A stretch of 23,815 nt of DNA from AC-32 sp035518635 (GTDB taxonomy: Bacteria > Actinomycetota > Thermoleophilia > Gaiellales > Gaiellaceae), in assembly GCA_035518635.1 (NCBI GenBank), contig DATIXI010000019.1, positions 1-23,815 on the forward strand, given 5' to 3'. Below are positions 1 through 8,073 of this stretch, piece after piece. The translations under genes and the position numbers were made by a program. The first letter of the stretch is position 1; every line of letters begins with the position of its first letter. The notes beneath the pieces were generated by a model. That model worked only from the letters and a program-made list of their open reading frames with translations, did not search any database and was not told where the DNA came from.

Positions 1-1527
1 GATCACGTACGGCGTGTGCTCGGCGTTGTCCTCGCCCATGTAGGTGAGGCCGAACCGGGCGGGCATCTGCGAGTCGAGCTGGATCGTGCCCATCTGCCAG
101 GAGCGCCCGAGCACGTCGGTCATGTGCAGGTCGATCTTCGGCCCGTAGAACGCGCCGTCGCCCTCGTTGACGGTGTACTCGATCCCGCGCCGCTCGAGCG
201 CCGAGCGCAGTGCGCCTTCGGTGAAGTCCCACTCCTCGTCGGTGCCGAGCTTGTTCTCCGGCCGGGTCGAGAGCTCGAACCGGGCCTCCACCCCGAAGAG
301 GTCGTAGAGGTACGTCGCGTAGTCGAGGCAGCCGAAGATCTCCTCCTCGATCTGGTCGGGGGTCACGAACATGTGCGCGTCGTCCTGTGTCACGTGCTGC
401 ACGCGGAGCAGCCCGTGCAGGGTCCCGGCGCGCTCGTTCCTGTGCAGGGTCGAGGCCTCCGCGTACCGGACCGGCAGGTCGCGGTAGCTGCGCAGCGCGC
501 TCCCGAACAGGAGCATGTGACCGGGGCAGTTCATCGGTTTCAGCCCGAGCGTCCGGTCCTCGCCGTAGGGGACGAGGAACATGTTCTCGCGGAACTTCTC
601 CCAGTGGCCCGAGGTGACCCACGTGTCCACGTCGTAGAGGAGCGGCGTCTTGACCTCGAGGTAGCCGCGGGCGACGTTCTCCCGCCGGCGGAGATCCTCG
701 AGCTCGTTCCAGATCACCATGCCCTTCGGGTGCCAGAACGGCATTCCCGGCGCATGGTCAGAGAGGTGGAAGAGGTCGAGCTCGGTCCCGAGCCGGCGGT
801 GGTCGCGGCGCTTGGCCTCGTCGAGCCTGTGCAGATACGCGTCGAGGTCGTCCTGGCTGAAGAACGCGGTGCCGTAGATCCGCGTCAGCTGCGTGTTGTG
901 CTCGTCGCCGCGCCAGTACGCCCCCGCGAGGCCCGTCAGCTTGACCGCCTTGATCGGCTTCGAGTCCTGGAGGTGCGGCCCGCGGCAGAGGTCGGTGAAC
1001 TCACCCTGCGTGTAGAAGGTGATCGGCCCCTCGGCGGTGTCGACCAGCTCGACCTTGTAATCCTCGCCCTGCTCGGCGAAGTAGCGCTTCGCCTCCTCCG
1101 CGCTGACCTCCTCGCGGTTCCAGGACCGGCCCTCCGCGAGCTCGCGCCGGATCTCCTCCTCGATCCGCTCCAGCGCGTCCTCGCCGATCGGCTCCGGGAA
1201 CTCGAAGTCGTAGTAGAAGCCGTTCTCGACGGGCGGGCCGATCGCGATCTTCGTGCCCGGATAGAGGCGGCGCACGGCCTCGGCGAGCAGGTGCGATGCC
1301 GAGTGGCGCAGGACGTAGAGCGCGTCCGGGTCGTCCGTGTCGCGGGTGGTCAGGATCTGGATCTGCTGGCCGTCCTCGAGCGACGCGCGCAGGTCCATGA
1401 CGCGGCCGTTCGAGCGCACGAGCACGGCCTGCTCGGCGAGCCTGGGCCCGATCGCCTCGGCGGCGTCGAGCCCGGTGGCGCCCTCTGGGAGCTCGAGCTC
1501 GGAGGAATCCGGGAGAACGACCTTCAC
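1..1527 (-). CDS. thrS: Threonyl-tRNA synthetase, 3'-truncated by window edge
   Basis: Charges tRNA-Thr with threonine in the cytoplasm (class II synthetase). The reading frame runs from a GTG at 1527 to the window edge, 509 codons. N-terminal TGS domain (about 1-62) is followed by the editing domain with HSASH (H75, H79) and DLCRGPH (C181, H185), then the catalytic core with MNCPGHM (C334) and the motif 2 stretch TLHRNERAGTLHG, with H385 as second zinc ligand. C334 and H385 match the positions known for E. coli ThrRS. Sequence ends at EHTPYVI, just before the expected third zinc-binding His and the anticodon-binding domain, so roughly 130 residues lie outside the window. An in-frame TGA, the stop of the methyltransferase gene, sits shortly upstream of the GTG, which limits the start. 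The gene follows the methyltransferase by 18 nt and probably shares its transcript. Confidence 0.97.
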   Translation of the reverse strand, partial: MKVVLPDSSELELPEGATGLDAAEAIGPRLAEQAVLVRSNGRVMDLRASLEDGQQIQILTTRDTDDPDALYVLRHSASHLLAEAVRRLYPGTKIAIGPPVENGFYYDFEFPEPIGEDALERIEEEIRRELAEGRSWNREEVSAEEAKRYFAEQGEDYKVELVDTAEGPITFYTQGEFTDLCRGPHLQDSKPIKAVKLTGLAGAYWRGDEHNTQLTRIYGTAFFSQDDLDAYLHRLDEAKRRDHRRLGTELDLFHLSDHAPGMPFWHPKGMVIWNELEDLRRRENVARGYLEVKTPLLYDVDTWVTSGHWEKFRENMFLVPYGEDRTLGLKPMNCPGHMLLFGSALRSYRDLPVRYAEASTLHRNERAGTLHGLLRVQHVTQDDAHMFVTPDQIEEEIFGCLDYATYLYDLFGVEARFELSTRPENKLGTDEEWDFTEGALRSALERRGIEYTVNEGDGAFYGPKIDLHMTDVLGRSWQMGTIQLDSQMPARFGLTYMGEDNAEHTPYVI

Positions 1528-1545
1528 GGTGGCCAGGATACGCGG

Positions 1546-2352
1546 TCAGGCTGCGGCGTCCCGCCGCGCCCAGACGACGATGCCTTCGCTCCAGAACGGC
1601 AGCGGGCGGTTGACCGCGGCGAGCGCCCACCGCCCCGCGTTCGCGAGGTGCGCGCGGGCCCGCTCGCGGCCGCGCAGCCGCGTGGGCACGGCGCGAACCG
1701 GGGCGTGGTAGTAGGCCATGTCCTCGATCTCCCAGCCGGACTGCCCCAAGAGCGTGCGCAGGGTCTGCGGGCTCTGCCACCCCGTGTGGTCTCCGTGGAC
1801 GAGCTCGGCGCCCGTGAGCGGAGCGAGGACGTTCAGCAGCCGATACGCGTTCGGGGTCGTCAGCACGAGCACGCCGTCGCGCGTCACCAACGGGTGCAGC
1901 GCCCGCAGGAAGGGCCCCGGCGCGTCGAGGTGCTCGATCAGCTCGCCGGCCACGACCACTTCGGCTGGCTCCAGCCCTGCGGCCGCTACCGATTCCTGCG
2001 ACTGGACGTCGACCACGTGAGCCTCGTACCCCTGCGCCCGCGCCCACTCGACGCCTTCCCCCGAGGAGTCGACGCCGACGATCGTCCGCGCGACCCCGGC
2101 GAGCCGCGCATGAAGCCAAACGCCCTCCGCGAGCTTCTGCTCGGCCCGCTCGTCCACGAATCCGAGGTGCAGCACCGACCGGCCGCGCGCGGTCTCGATC
2201 AGAGCGAGATGGCGATCGACAGGCCCGCGCCGCGGAAGCGGGTGCCGCGCACGCAGGGGCGCAGACGGGTCGACCGAGCCTGCGCGGAACGGGCGCTGCT
2301 CGCCCAGCCTCAGCCCTCGCCTTCGACCGCCGCCCGCAGCTCCGACGGGCAC
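1546..2352 (-). CDS. Class I SAM-dependent methyltransferase (Methyltransf_23-like)
   Basis: Likely transfers a methyl group from SAM to an unknown small molecule or glycan precursor. The Rossmann-like core is visible: a motif I strand VLHLGFVD, an acidic strand end IVGVDSS that would bind the SAM ribose, ELIEHLDAPGPFLRAL (post-motif) and GVLVLTTPNAYRLLN. Motif I lacks the usual GxGxG glycines. The start is uncertain: the conserved part begins at VDRHLALIE near 2219, but no ATG, GTG or TTG occurs close to it. The nearest in-frame GTG at 2352 would overlap the yjbR-like gene by 43 nt and adds about 45 low-complexity residues. A CTG overlapping the stop of the upstream gene (CTGA) is the alternative. 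Lies between the yjbR-like gene and thrS in one minus-strand run. The function is certain at fold level only. Confidence 0.8.
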   Translation of the reverse strand: MPVGAAGGGRRRGLRLGEQRPFRAGSVDPSAPLRARHPLPRRGPVDRHLALIETARGRSVLHLGFVDERAEQKLAEGVWLHARLAGVARTIVGVDSSGEGVEWARAQGYEAHVVDVQSQESVAAAGLEPAEVVVAGELIEHLDAPGPFLRALHPLVTRDGVLVLTTPNAYRLLNVLAPLTGAELVHGDHTGWQSPQTLRTLLGQSGWEIEDMAYYHAPVRAVPTRLRGRERARAHLANAGRWALAAVNRPLPFWSEGIVVWARRDAAA

Positions 2353-2678
2353 TTGAGCCAGTACGACTCGCGGAGCCATTCGAGCGCGGCCTCGAGCGAC
2401 TCCTCGTCGGTCACGGCCGCCGTGATCCAGCCGTAGCGGCCGACGTAGCTCGCCGTCCGCACGTACGGGAGCAAGTGCGCGATCTCCCGCTCCTCGGCGG
2501 TCAGCTTGACCGTCACGTTCACGGCCTCGTCCTCGGTCACCGCCCAGCCGAAGACCTTGTTCTCCCCCACCTTGAAGACCGGGAAGTCGCCCCAGGGCCG
2601 GTCCTCGTACGACTCCGGGAACGAAAGGGCGAGCTCGCGAATCTGCTCTTCGATCGTGGCCAGGCGCACGACTGCCAT
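2310..2678 (-). CDS. MmcQ/YjbR family protein
   Basis: A 122-residue cytoplasmic protein of the MmcQ/YjbR fold (CyaY-like), a family described as DNA-binding-like but without a settled role. Recognisable features are the opening ATIEEQIRELALSFPESYED, the core PWGDFPVFKVGENKVFGW, a charged AVNVTVKLTAEEREI segment and the family-type ending YGWITAAVTDEESLEAALEWLRESYWL. The ATG at 2678 gives the usual length for the family; a much longer frame upstream is an antisense shadow of the FIST gene. Divergent from the FIST gene across only 42 nt. First gene of a probable run with the methyltransferase and thrS. Confidence 0.88.
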   Translation of the reverse strand: MAVVRLATIEEQIRELALSFPESYEDRPWGDFPVFKVGENKVFGWAVTEDEAVNVTVKLTAEEREIAHLLPYVRTASYVGRYGWITAAVTDEESLEAALEWLRESYWLKCPSELRAAVEGEG

Positions 2679-2708
2679 TCTCGCCGTTCCGCACCGGGCG
2701 GCGCGGCA

Positions 2709-2714
2709 TACACT
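2709..2714 (+). promoter_or_regulatory. -10 box (TACACT) of a probable leaderless promoter
   Basis: TACACT fits TANNNT and ends 6 nt before the GTG of the FIST gene, so transcription would begin at or next to the start codon. No ribosome binding site precedes that GTG. The promoter call is inference. Confidence 0.5.
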
Positions 2715-2720
2715 CCGGGT

Positions 2721-3899
2721 GTGAGGCCGAAGACGCTGACGTGCCGAGTCGGGGCCGGGCTGTCCATCGCCGGCGACGGCGTGCGTGCTGCGCACCGGGC
2801 CGCGCGGGACGCGCGCGACGAGCTCGGCGGCGCCGAGGTAGACCTCGCCTTCCTCTTCCTCTCGGCGGAGCATCACGAGGACGCCGAGGAGGCGCTCGCC
2901 GCTGCCTCCGAGCAGCTGGACGCGGCGAGTCTCATCGGGTGCGTCGCCGAGGGCGTCGTCGGCCGCGACCGCGAGCTCGAGCACGGGCCGGGCGCCGTCG
3001 TCTGGGCGGCCACGCTCCCCGGGAGCCTGATCGAGACCTTCCACGCGGTCGCGTTCGGCACCGACGAGGGCGTCGCCGTCGGCGGACTGCCTCCGCTGGA
3101 CGACGCCGACCTGGTCACGCTGCTCGTCGATCCGTTCACCTTCCCGGCCTCCGGGTTCCTCACGGAGCTCACCGAGAGCGAGGGCGACATCCCCGTCGTC
3201 GGCGGGCTTGCCGCCGGCCCGGGCGGGCCCGACGCGCAGGCGCTCTTCCTCGACGACCAGGTGCTGACCGACGGCGCGGTCGGCGTTGTGCTCCGCGGCG
3301 TGCGCGTGAGCACGGTCGTCTCGCAGGGGTGCGCGCCCGTCGGAGCCGACTCCGTGATCACGAGCGCCGAGGAGAACGTCGTCTACGAGCTGGCCGGAAA
3401 GCCGGCGCTCGAGCGTTTGCACGGCGAGCTTCGCTCGATGCAGCCCGAGCAGCAGCAGCTCGCCGCACAGGGCGGCCTGCTCGCCGGGCTCGTGATCGAC
3501 GAGAACCGCTCCGAGTACGGGCGCGGCGACTACCTGATGCGCGGGCTGCTCGACGTGGACGAGGAGTCGGGCGCGCTCACGATCGGCGAAGCCGTGCGCG
3601 TGGGCCAGACGCTGCGCTTCCACGTCCGCGACGCCCGCTCCGCCGACGACGACCTGCGCGAGGCACTGGCCCAGGTCATGGCGGACGGCGACCGGGCGGC
3701 CGGCGCGCTCCTCTTCACCTGCAACGGCCGCGGAACGAACATGTTCTCCGAGCCCGACCACGACGCCCAGACCGTGGCGGACGCGATTCACGGCGAGGCG
3801 CTCGCCGGCTTCTTCTGCGCCGGGGAGATCGGCCCGGTCGGAGGCCGGCCCTTCCTGCACGGCTTCACGGCGACACTGGCCGTCTTCCTCGAGAACTAG
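2721..3899 (+). CDS. FIST domain signal-sensing protein (FIST_N + FIST_C)
   Basis: A 392-residue soluble protein with the FIST sensory fold, a family proposed to bind small ligands such as amino acids and often linked to signal transduction. Family-like stretches are GAGLSIAGDGVRAAHRAA, AEVDLAFLFLSAEH, SLIGCVAEGVVGRDRE and PVVGGLAAGP in the N-terminal domain (about 1-190). The C-terminal domain contains VGVVLRG, VSQGCAPVG, YLMRGLLDVDEESGAL, GALLFTCNGRG, MFSEPDHDA and AGFFCAGEIGPVGGRPFLHGF. The family signature CNGRG...GEIGPVGG is intact. No transmembrane segment, kinase or cyclase domain is fused, so it would act alone or through a partner. GTG at 2721 is chosen because the FIST homology begins immediately after it and a -10 box sits at the distance expected for a leaderless start. 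Ends at a large palindrome; the next gene encodes a secreted VWA protein. Confidence 0.93.
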   Translation: MRPKTLTCRVGAGLSIAGDGVRAAHRAARDARDELGGAEVDLAFLFLSAEHHEDAEEALAAASEQLDAASLIGCVAEGVVGRDRELEHGPGAVVWAATLPGSLIETFHAVAFGTDEGVAVGGLPPLDDADLVTLLVDPFTFPASGFLTELTESEGDIPVVGGLAAGPGGPDAQALFLDDQVLTDGAVGVVLRGVRVSTVVSQGCAPVGADSVITSAEENVVYELAGKPALERLHGELRSMQPEQQQLAAQGGLLAGLVIDENRSEYGRGDYLMRGLLDVDEESGALTIGEAVRVGQTLRFHVRDARSADDDLREALAQVMADGDRAAGALLFTCNGRGTNMFSEPDHDAQTVADAIHGEALAGFFCAGEIGPVGGRPFLHGFTATLAVFLEN

Positions 3900-3904
3900 C
3901 CCGT

Positions 3905-3930
3905 CCAAATCCCTCGCGCGAGGGATTTGG
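3905..3930. repeat. 26-bp perfect palindrome between FIST gene and VWA gene
   Basis: The half-site CCAAATCCCTCGC (3905-3917) is followed directly by its exact reverse complement. It begins 6 nt after the FIST stop codon. It could act as a terminator hairpin (no T-run follows) or as a protein-binding palindrome. A second, weak hairpin (ACCTG/CAGGT, 3973-3988) lies further on. Confidence 0.75.
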
Positions 3931-4018
3931 ATCCCCCTTCAGGGTCATGGCACCCCGCTCGCGCCCCACTGAACCTGTGTTTGCAGGTCCAGCGGCGGCA
4001 AGAGGACGGGAGGACGGC

Positions 4019-5248
4019 GTGCGAGGGGTTTTGCGGCTTAGGAGAAGCGAACAGGGGCAGGTGCTGGTGCTGATCGCGTTGATGCTCGTGCCCCTCCTGG
4101 CGATCTCGGGTCTGGTGATCGACATCGGCTACGCGTACTTCGCGCAGCGCTCGCTGCAGGCGCAGGCGGATGCCGCGGCCCTCGCCGGCGCTCAGAACCT
4201 GCCGGATGCGAACAGCGCAGTCTCGGTGGCGCAGCAGTACGGAAGCAGCGCGGCCGGCAAGAACTTCAGGGGGAACGTGGGCAACGTCACCGAGCGCATC
4301 TCGACGAAGTGCCTGACCTCGGTGCCCGGCTGCGACCCGGTGAACGCCGTCGTGGTCGACGAGTACGCGACGACGAGCACGCTGTTCACGAAGGTGCTCG
4401 GGATCAAGTCGCTCAACATCCACGTGCGCTCGACGGCGTGCTCGCCGTGCGGCACGCAGCCACTAGACATCATGATCGTCCTCGACCGTACGGGCTCGAT
4501 GTGCCAGGACCACAACGGCAACAACGACCCTGCATGCACGGACCTCAACAACGCGAGGAACGGGATCAAGTCGTTCCTGCAGGTGATGAACCCGAAGAAC
4601 GACAACGTCGGACTGGCCGTCCTGCCACCGGCGACGAGTGTCGGGAACCGCTGCGCGACACCGGACACGGCGAACTACAACTCGACGTCGGCCGCCTACA
4701 CGATCGTGCCGCTCTCGAACGACTACAGCGTCAACGGCGCGCTCAACCCGAGCTCGAACCTGATCACGACGCTCAACTGCATGAAGGCCGCGGGCTCGAC
4801 CTCGTACGCGACCGCGATCGAGAAGGCGCAGAGCGAGCTGGACACGCACGGCCGCGCGAACGTGAAGAAGGTGATCGTCTTCTTCTCCGACGGCGCCGCC
4901 AACACCGGCCCGAGCTACTACCCGTCGAGCTCGCCCTACCGTCAGCAGCCGTGCCACCAGGGCATCACGTCGGCGAACGCCCAGAAGGCGAAGGGCACGA
5001 CCATCTACTCGATCGGCTACGACCTGAACGCGGTCAACGGCGGCGCGAACAAGTGCCAGGCGCAGTCGTCGAGCGGGCCGCTCGAGTCTCCTTCGATCAC
5101 TGCCTACCAGGCCCTGTCGGGGATCGCCTCCACTCCGGACACGTTCTACAACCAGCCCTCGGCCGGGCAGCTGAACTCGATCTTCCAGCAGGTCGCGATG
5201 GACATCCAGCGCGGCGCGTCGGGTCTGATCGACAACGACGCGAGCTAG
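4019..5248 (+). CDS. TadG-like secreted protein with von Willebrand A domain
   Basis: A 409-residue surface-anchored protein. The N-terminus SEQGQVLVLIALMLVPLLAI (10-29) followed by GLVIDIGYAYFAQRSLQAQADAA is the Flp-pilus TadE/TadG type, with one transmembrane segment. A VWA domain starts near residue 148 with a metal-ion-dependent adhesion site: D156-R-T-G-S160, T261 in GSTSYA and D291 in FFSDGAAN. Several cysteines (98, 105, 141, 144, 162, 173, 212, 254, 312) suggest an oxidising, extracytoplasmic location. GTG at 4019 is preferred because GGGAGGAC lies a few bases upstream; an in-frame ATG at 3947 would add 24 residues without hydrophobic character. No other tad genes (ATPase, prepilin, peptidase) are next to it, so it is an orphan tadG-like gene. 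Likely role is adhesion or envelope interaction; the ligand is unknown. Confidence 0.9.
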   Translation: MRGVLRLRRSEQGQVLVLIALMLVPLLAISGLVIDIGYAYFAQRSLQAQADAAALAGAQNLPDANSAVSVAQQYGSSAAGKNFRGNVGNVTERISTKCLTSVPGCDPVNAVVVDEYATTSTLFTKVLGIKSLNIHVRSTACSPCGTQPLDIMIVLDRTGSMCQDHNGNNDPACTDLNNARNGIKSFLQVMNPKNDNVGLAVLPPATSVGNRCATPDTANYNSTSAAYTIVPLSNDYSVNGALNPSSNLITTLNCMKAAGSTSYATAIEKAQSELDTHGRANVKKVIVFFSDGAANTGPSYYPSSSPYRQQPCHQGITSANAQKAKGTTIYSIGYDLNAVNGGANKCQAQSSSGPLESPSITAYQALSGIASTPDTFYNQPSAGQLNSIFQQVAMDIQRGASGLIDNDAS

Positions 5249-5257
5249 GCGAAAGCT

Positions 5258-5296
5258 CCGGGGCGGCGGCGCTGCTCGACGCCGCCTCGCCCCGGG
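5258..5296. terminator. Bidirectional hairpin terminator between VWA gene and msrA
   Basis: A GC-rich arm CCGGGGCGGCGGCG is followed by a short loop and CGCCGCCTCGCCCCGG, one bulged base apart from a perfect stem, and then GTTCTTCG. It lies between two convergent genes and can serve both. Confidence 0.65.
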
Positions 5297-5306
5297 TTCT
5301 TCGTCG

Positions 5307-5798
5307 CTAGGCCGTCTCGGCGAGCTGCGCCGTGCAGCTCGACCGGCCCTGCTTCTCGAGGTACCGCTGGTGGTACTCCTCGGCGGGATAGAACATCTGC
5401 GCCGGCTCGATCAGCGTCACGACCGGCTTGCGGTACCGGCCGGACGCGTCGAGCTCGGCCTTGGACTTCTCCGCGGCCGCGCGCTGCTCGTCGTCGTGGA
5501 AGAAGACGACTGAGCGGTACTGGTCGCCGATGTCCCAGCCCTGCCGGTTCAGCTGGGTCGGGTCGTGCTTGCCCCAGAACACGTCGAGCAGCTGCTCGTA
5601 GGGGACCTGCTCCGGGTCGTAGGTGACCTCGACGACCTCGGCGTGGCCGGTCGTGTGCGAGCAGACGTCCTCGTAGGACGGGTTCTCGAGCGTGCCGCCC
5701 TCGTACCCGGCCTCCGTCTTCGTCACGCCGTCGATCTGGCGGAACGCGGCCTCGACGCCCCAGAAACAGCCGGCTCCGAACGTTGCCTTCTTCTCCAC
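5307..5798 (-). CDS. msrA: Peptide-methionine (S)-S-oxide reductase MsrA
   Basis: Reduces the S-epimer of methionine sulfoxide in proteins, repairing oxidative damage in the cytoplasm. 163 residues, full family length. The catalytic motif GAGCFWG places the nucleophilic cysteine at residue 11; GYEGGTLENPSYEDVCSHTTGHAEVVEV, FWGKHDPTQLNRQGWDIGDQYRS and PAEEYHQRYL are all typical. The C-terminal SSCTAQ cysteine may act in thioredoxin-linked resolution. The start GTG at 5798 shares its G with the last base of the msrB stop (TAGTG), and GGAGGAGGAG inside the end of msrB serves as the ribosome binding site, so the two genes are translationally coupled. Confidence 0.97.
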   Translation of the reverse strand: MEKKATFGAGCFWGVEAAFRQIDGVTKTEAGYEGGTLENPSYEDVCSHTTGHAEVVEVTYDPEQVPYEQLLDVFWGKHDPTQLNRQGWDIGDQYRSVVFFHDDEQRAAAEKSKAELDASGRYRKPVVTLIEPAQMFYPAEEYHQRYLEKQGRSSCTAQLAETA

Positions 5799-6199
5799 TA
5801 CTCCTCCTCCAGTTTCAATGCTGCCGAGTTGATGCAGTAGCGCAGCCCGGTCGGCGCGGGCCCGTCCGGGAAGACGTGCCCCAGATGGCCACCGCAGCTC
5901 GCACAGAGCACCTCGGTGCGCACCATCCCGTGAGTCGTGTCGACCTCCTCGCCGACCGCCTCCGCGTCCGCGGGCGCGTAGAACGCGGGCCAGCCGCAGC
6001 CCGAGTCGTACTTCGCGTCGGAGCCGAACAGCTCCGCGCCGCATCCGGCGCAGTGGTACGTGCCCGGCTCGAAGACGTGGTCGTACTCGCCGGTGAACGG
6101 CGCCTCCGTTCCCTTCTCCCGCAGCACGCGGTACTGCTCTGGTGTCAGCTCCGCCTGCCACTCGGCCTCTGTCTTCTGAACTCTCTGGATTTTGTTCAC
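5798..6199 (-). CDS. msrB: Peptide-methionine (R)-S-oxide reductase MsrB
   Basis: Reduces the R-epimer of methionine sulfoxide, complementing MsrA encoded directly downstream. 133 residues. Structural zinc ligands are seen as CAGC (C50, C53) and CASC (C99, C102). The catalytic cysteine is C122 in RYCINS, and C68 in DSGCGWPAF is the usual resolving position. GGHLGHVFPDGP is also intact. GTG at 6199 gives a standard N-terminus (VNKIQRVQKTEAEWQAEL). Longer frames upstream run into the promoter of the divergent ABC gene. First gene of a two-gene operon. Confidence 0.96.
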   Translation of the reverse strand: MNKIQRVQKTEAEWQAELTPEQYRVLREKGTEAPFTGEYDHVFEPGTYHCAGCGAELFGSDAKYDSGCGWPAFYAPADAEAVGEEVDTTHGMVRTEVLCASCGGHLGHVFPDGPAPTGLRYCINSAALKLEEE

Positions 6200-6276
6200 G
6201 CTGAACAGTCTGCCCGACGGGCCCAGCGTTACAGGAGGGAAGCGGGTTGTCGCCGCCTGGCCGCGGCCGCTACGGC

Positions 6277-6282
6277 TACCCT
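6277..6282 (+). promoter_or_regulatory. -10 box (TACCCT) for the ABC transporter operon
   Basis: TACCCT matches TANNNT and would give a start about 8 nt before the ATG at 6297, a very short leader. No good -35 element or ribosome binding site is visible. Confidence 0.3.
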
Positions 6283-6296
6283 CCGGGGGCGCCCAG

Positions 6297-7235
6297 ATGC
6301 CTGATGATCGAAGTCCCGTCGAGGCTCGAGGCCTCGTCAAGCGGTACGGCGAGATCACCGCGGTCGACCACGTCGACCTGACGGTCGAGCCCGGGGACGT
6401 CTACGGCTTCCTCGGGCCGAACGGCGCGGGCAAGACGACGACCTTGCGGATCATGCTCGGGCTGATCCACTCCGACGAGGGCGAGGTCAGACTCTTCGGC
6501 CGCGACCCGCAGCACGACCTCCCGAAGGCGCTCGAGGGTGTCGCGGGCTTCGTGGAGACGCCGCACTTCTACCCGTACCTGAGCGGACGGAAGAACCTCG
6601 AGCTGCTCGCGGCCTTCGACCGGAACGGCCACGGCGGCCGGATCGACGGCCTGCTCGAGCTGGTGCAGCTCGAGGGACGAGCCGGCGACCGCGTCGGAGG
6701 CTACTCGCAGGGCATGAAGCAACGACTGGGCGTCGCGGCCTCGCTCCTCCGCCACCCGCGGCTCCTCCTCCTCGACGAGCCGACGAACGGCCTCGACCCG
6801 GGCGGGATGCGCGACATGCGCATCCTGATCACCCGCCTGTCAGGCGAGGGCATCACCGTCGTCCTCTCGAGCCATCTCCTGGCCGAGGTCGAGGAGCTCT
6901 GCAACCGCGTCGGGATCATCCGCGCGGGACGGATAGCCTACGAGGGCACGCTCGCCGAGCTCCGGGCGAGCGCAGGGGCGAACCGCTATCGGCTGCGCAC
7001 GACCGACCCTGCGCGCGCCCGGCGCGTTCTCTCCGCGCTCTCCAGAGTCAGGAACGTCCGGCCCGACGGCGAGGAGCTCCTGTTCGAGGCGGGCGAGGAC
7101 GACGTGGCCGACGTGTCGCGCGCGCTCGTCGGCGCGGGCCTGGGACTCACGGCGCTGATCCCGGAGCAGGCGAGCCTCGAGACGTTCTTCTTCGAGCTGA
7201 CGGAGGCCGCCGAGCGATCCGAGGAGGCAGCGTGA
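6297..7235 (+). CDS. ABC transporter ATP-binding protein (CcmA/BcrA type)
   Basis: 312-residue ATPase that would power the ABC-2 permease encoded next. Walker A GPNGAGKT at 40-47, signature YSQGM at 136-140, Walker B LLLLDE at 156-161 and the switch histidine H193 in SSH are all present. The Q-loop region reads VETPHFYPYLSG, with Glu in place of Gln, as is common in BcrA-type exporters. A C-terminal region of about 90 residues follows the ATPase fold. The ATG at 6297 starts the homologous region; a longer frame from 6192 would run through the msrB promoter. The gene overlaps the permease gene by 4 nt (GTGA). Typical clients are antibiotics, lipids or sodium; nothing here identifies the substrate. 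Confidence 0.94.
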   Translation: MPDDRSPVEARGLVKRYGEITAVDHVDLTVEPGDVYGFLGPNGAGKTTTLRIMLGLIHSDEGEVRLFGRDPQHDLPKALEGVAGFVETPHFYPYLSGRKNLELLAAFDRNGHGGRIDGLLELVQLEGRAGDRVGGYSQGMKQRLGVAASLLRHPRLLLLDEPTNGLDPGGMRDMRILITRLSGEGITVVLSSHLLAEVEELCNRVGIIRAGRIAYEGTLAELRASAGANRYRLRTTDPARARRVLSALSRVRNVRPDGEELLFEAGEDDVADVSRALVGAGLGLTALIPEQASLETFFFELTEAAERSEEAA

Positions 7236-8047
7236 CCGGCACCCTGATCGCCTACCGCTGGGAGCTCCGCAAGCTCGTCTCCCAGAAGCGCACGTACATC
7301 GGCCTCGGCGCCGCGGTGCTCCTGCCGGTGGTGTTCGTCACGGTGATGGCACTGCAGACGGGCGGACCCTACGACGCGCCGCTCGGGCACAACCTCCGCA
7401 AGACGGGGCTGGCGCTCGGCCTCGTCCTGCTCACGTTCGTCTCGCACTTCGGCGCACAGCTCGCCGCGGCGCTCGTCGCCGGGGACATCGTCGCGACCGA
7501 GCATTCGGGCAAGACGCTGAAGATGATCCTCACGCGCTCGCTCCGCCGCGGCCAGATCCTCGGCGGAAAGTCGCTCGCCGCGTTCACGTACGTCATCGCG
7601 ACGATCCTCGCGCTCGGCCTGACCGGGCTGATCGCGGGCTCGATCGCCTGGGGCTTCAACCCGCTCACGAACCTGAGCGGGGTACGCCTCTCGGCGCTCC
7701 ACGCGCTCTGGCTGAGCGCGGCCGCGCTCGGAGTCTTCTGCCTGCCGCTGATCGCGGTGGCGGCGTTCGCGATCCTGCTCTCCACCTGGACGAGGAACAG
7801 CGCGGCCGCGATCGTGGGCACGCTCGTCTACGCGCTCGGCCAGGAGGCGATCGGAGGGCTCGTTCACCAGAACTGGGCGAGGCATTACCTCCTCTCCGAC
7901 CAGTTCGACGGCTGGCACGGCGTGCTCATGTCGCCGGTCGACTGGACGCTGATCCTCCGCGCCGTCTGGGTCTCGGCCGTGTTCATCCTCGTGCCGCTCG
8001 TCATTGCCTACGAGATCTTTCGAAACCGCGACGTCGCCGACGACTAG
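7232..8047 (+). CDS. ABC-2 type transporter permease
   Basis: 271-residue integral membrane protein with six hydrophobic segments (about residues 23-42, 54-78, 111-133, 151-180, 190-210 and 235-262). The cytoplasmic N-terminus LIAYRWELRKLVSQKRTY and the stretch LVAGDIVATEHSGKTLKMILTRSLRRGQIL are typical of ABC-2 exporter permeases. The start GTG overlaps the ATPase stop codon by 4 nt, so the pair is translated together as a half-transporter set. The substrate is not inferable. Confidence 0.9.
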   Translation: MTGTLIAYRWELRKLVSQKRTYIGLGAAVLLPVVFVTVMALQTGGPYDAPLGHNLRKTGLALGLVLLTFVSHFGAQLAAALVAGDIVATEHSGKTLKMILTRSLRRGQILGGKSLAAFTYVIATILALGLTGLIAGSIAWGFNPLTNLSGVRLSALHALWLSAAALGVFCLPLIAVAAFAILLSTWTRNSAAAIVGTLVYALGQEAIGGLVHQNWARHYLLSDQFDGWHGVLMSPVDWTLILRAVWVSAVFILVPLVIAYEIFRNRDVADD

Positions 8048-8073
8048 ACCCTCTACGTGAGACGCTCCGCGGC

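Noticed and set aside
16..2436. 806-residue plus-strand frame
   Set aside because: Antisense to thrS, the methyltransferase and the yjbR-like gene, all with clear motifs; the product is low-complexity.
3940..4018. Riboswitch in the leader of the VWA gene
   Set aside because: Only a 5-bp hairpin is visible; none of the conserved cores I know (cyclic di-GMP, ydaO, TPP, cobalamin) can be recognised.
3865..4423. Minus-strand frames across the FIST-VWA boundary
   Set aside because: They run through the palindrome and antisense to the TadG-like N-terminus; no coding character.
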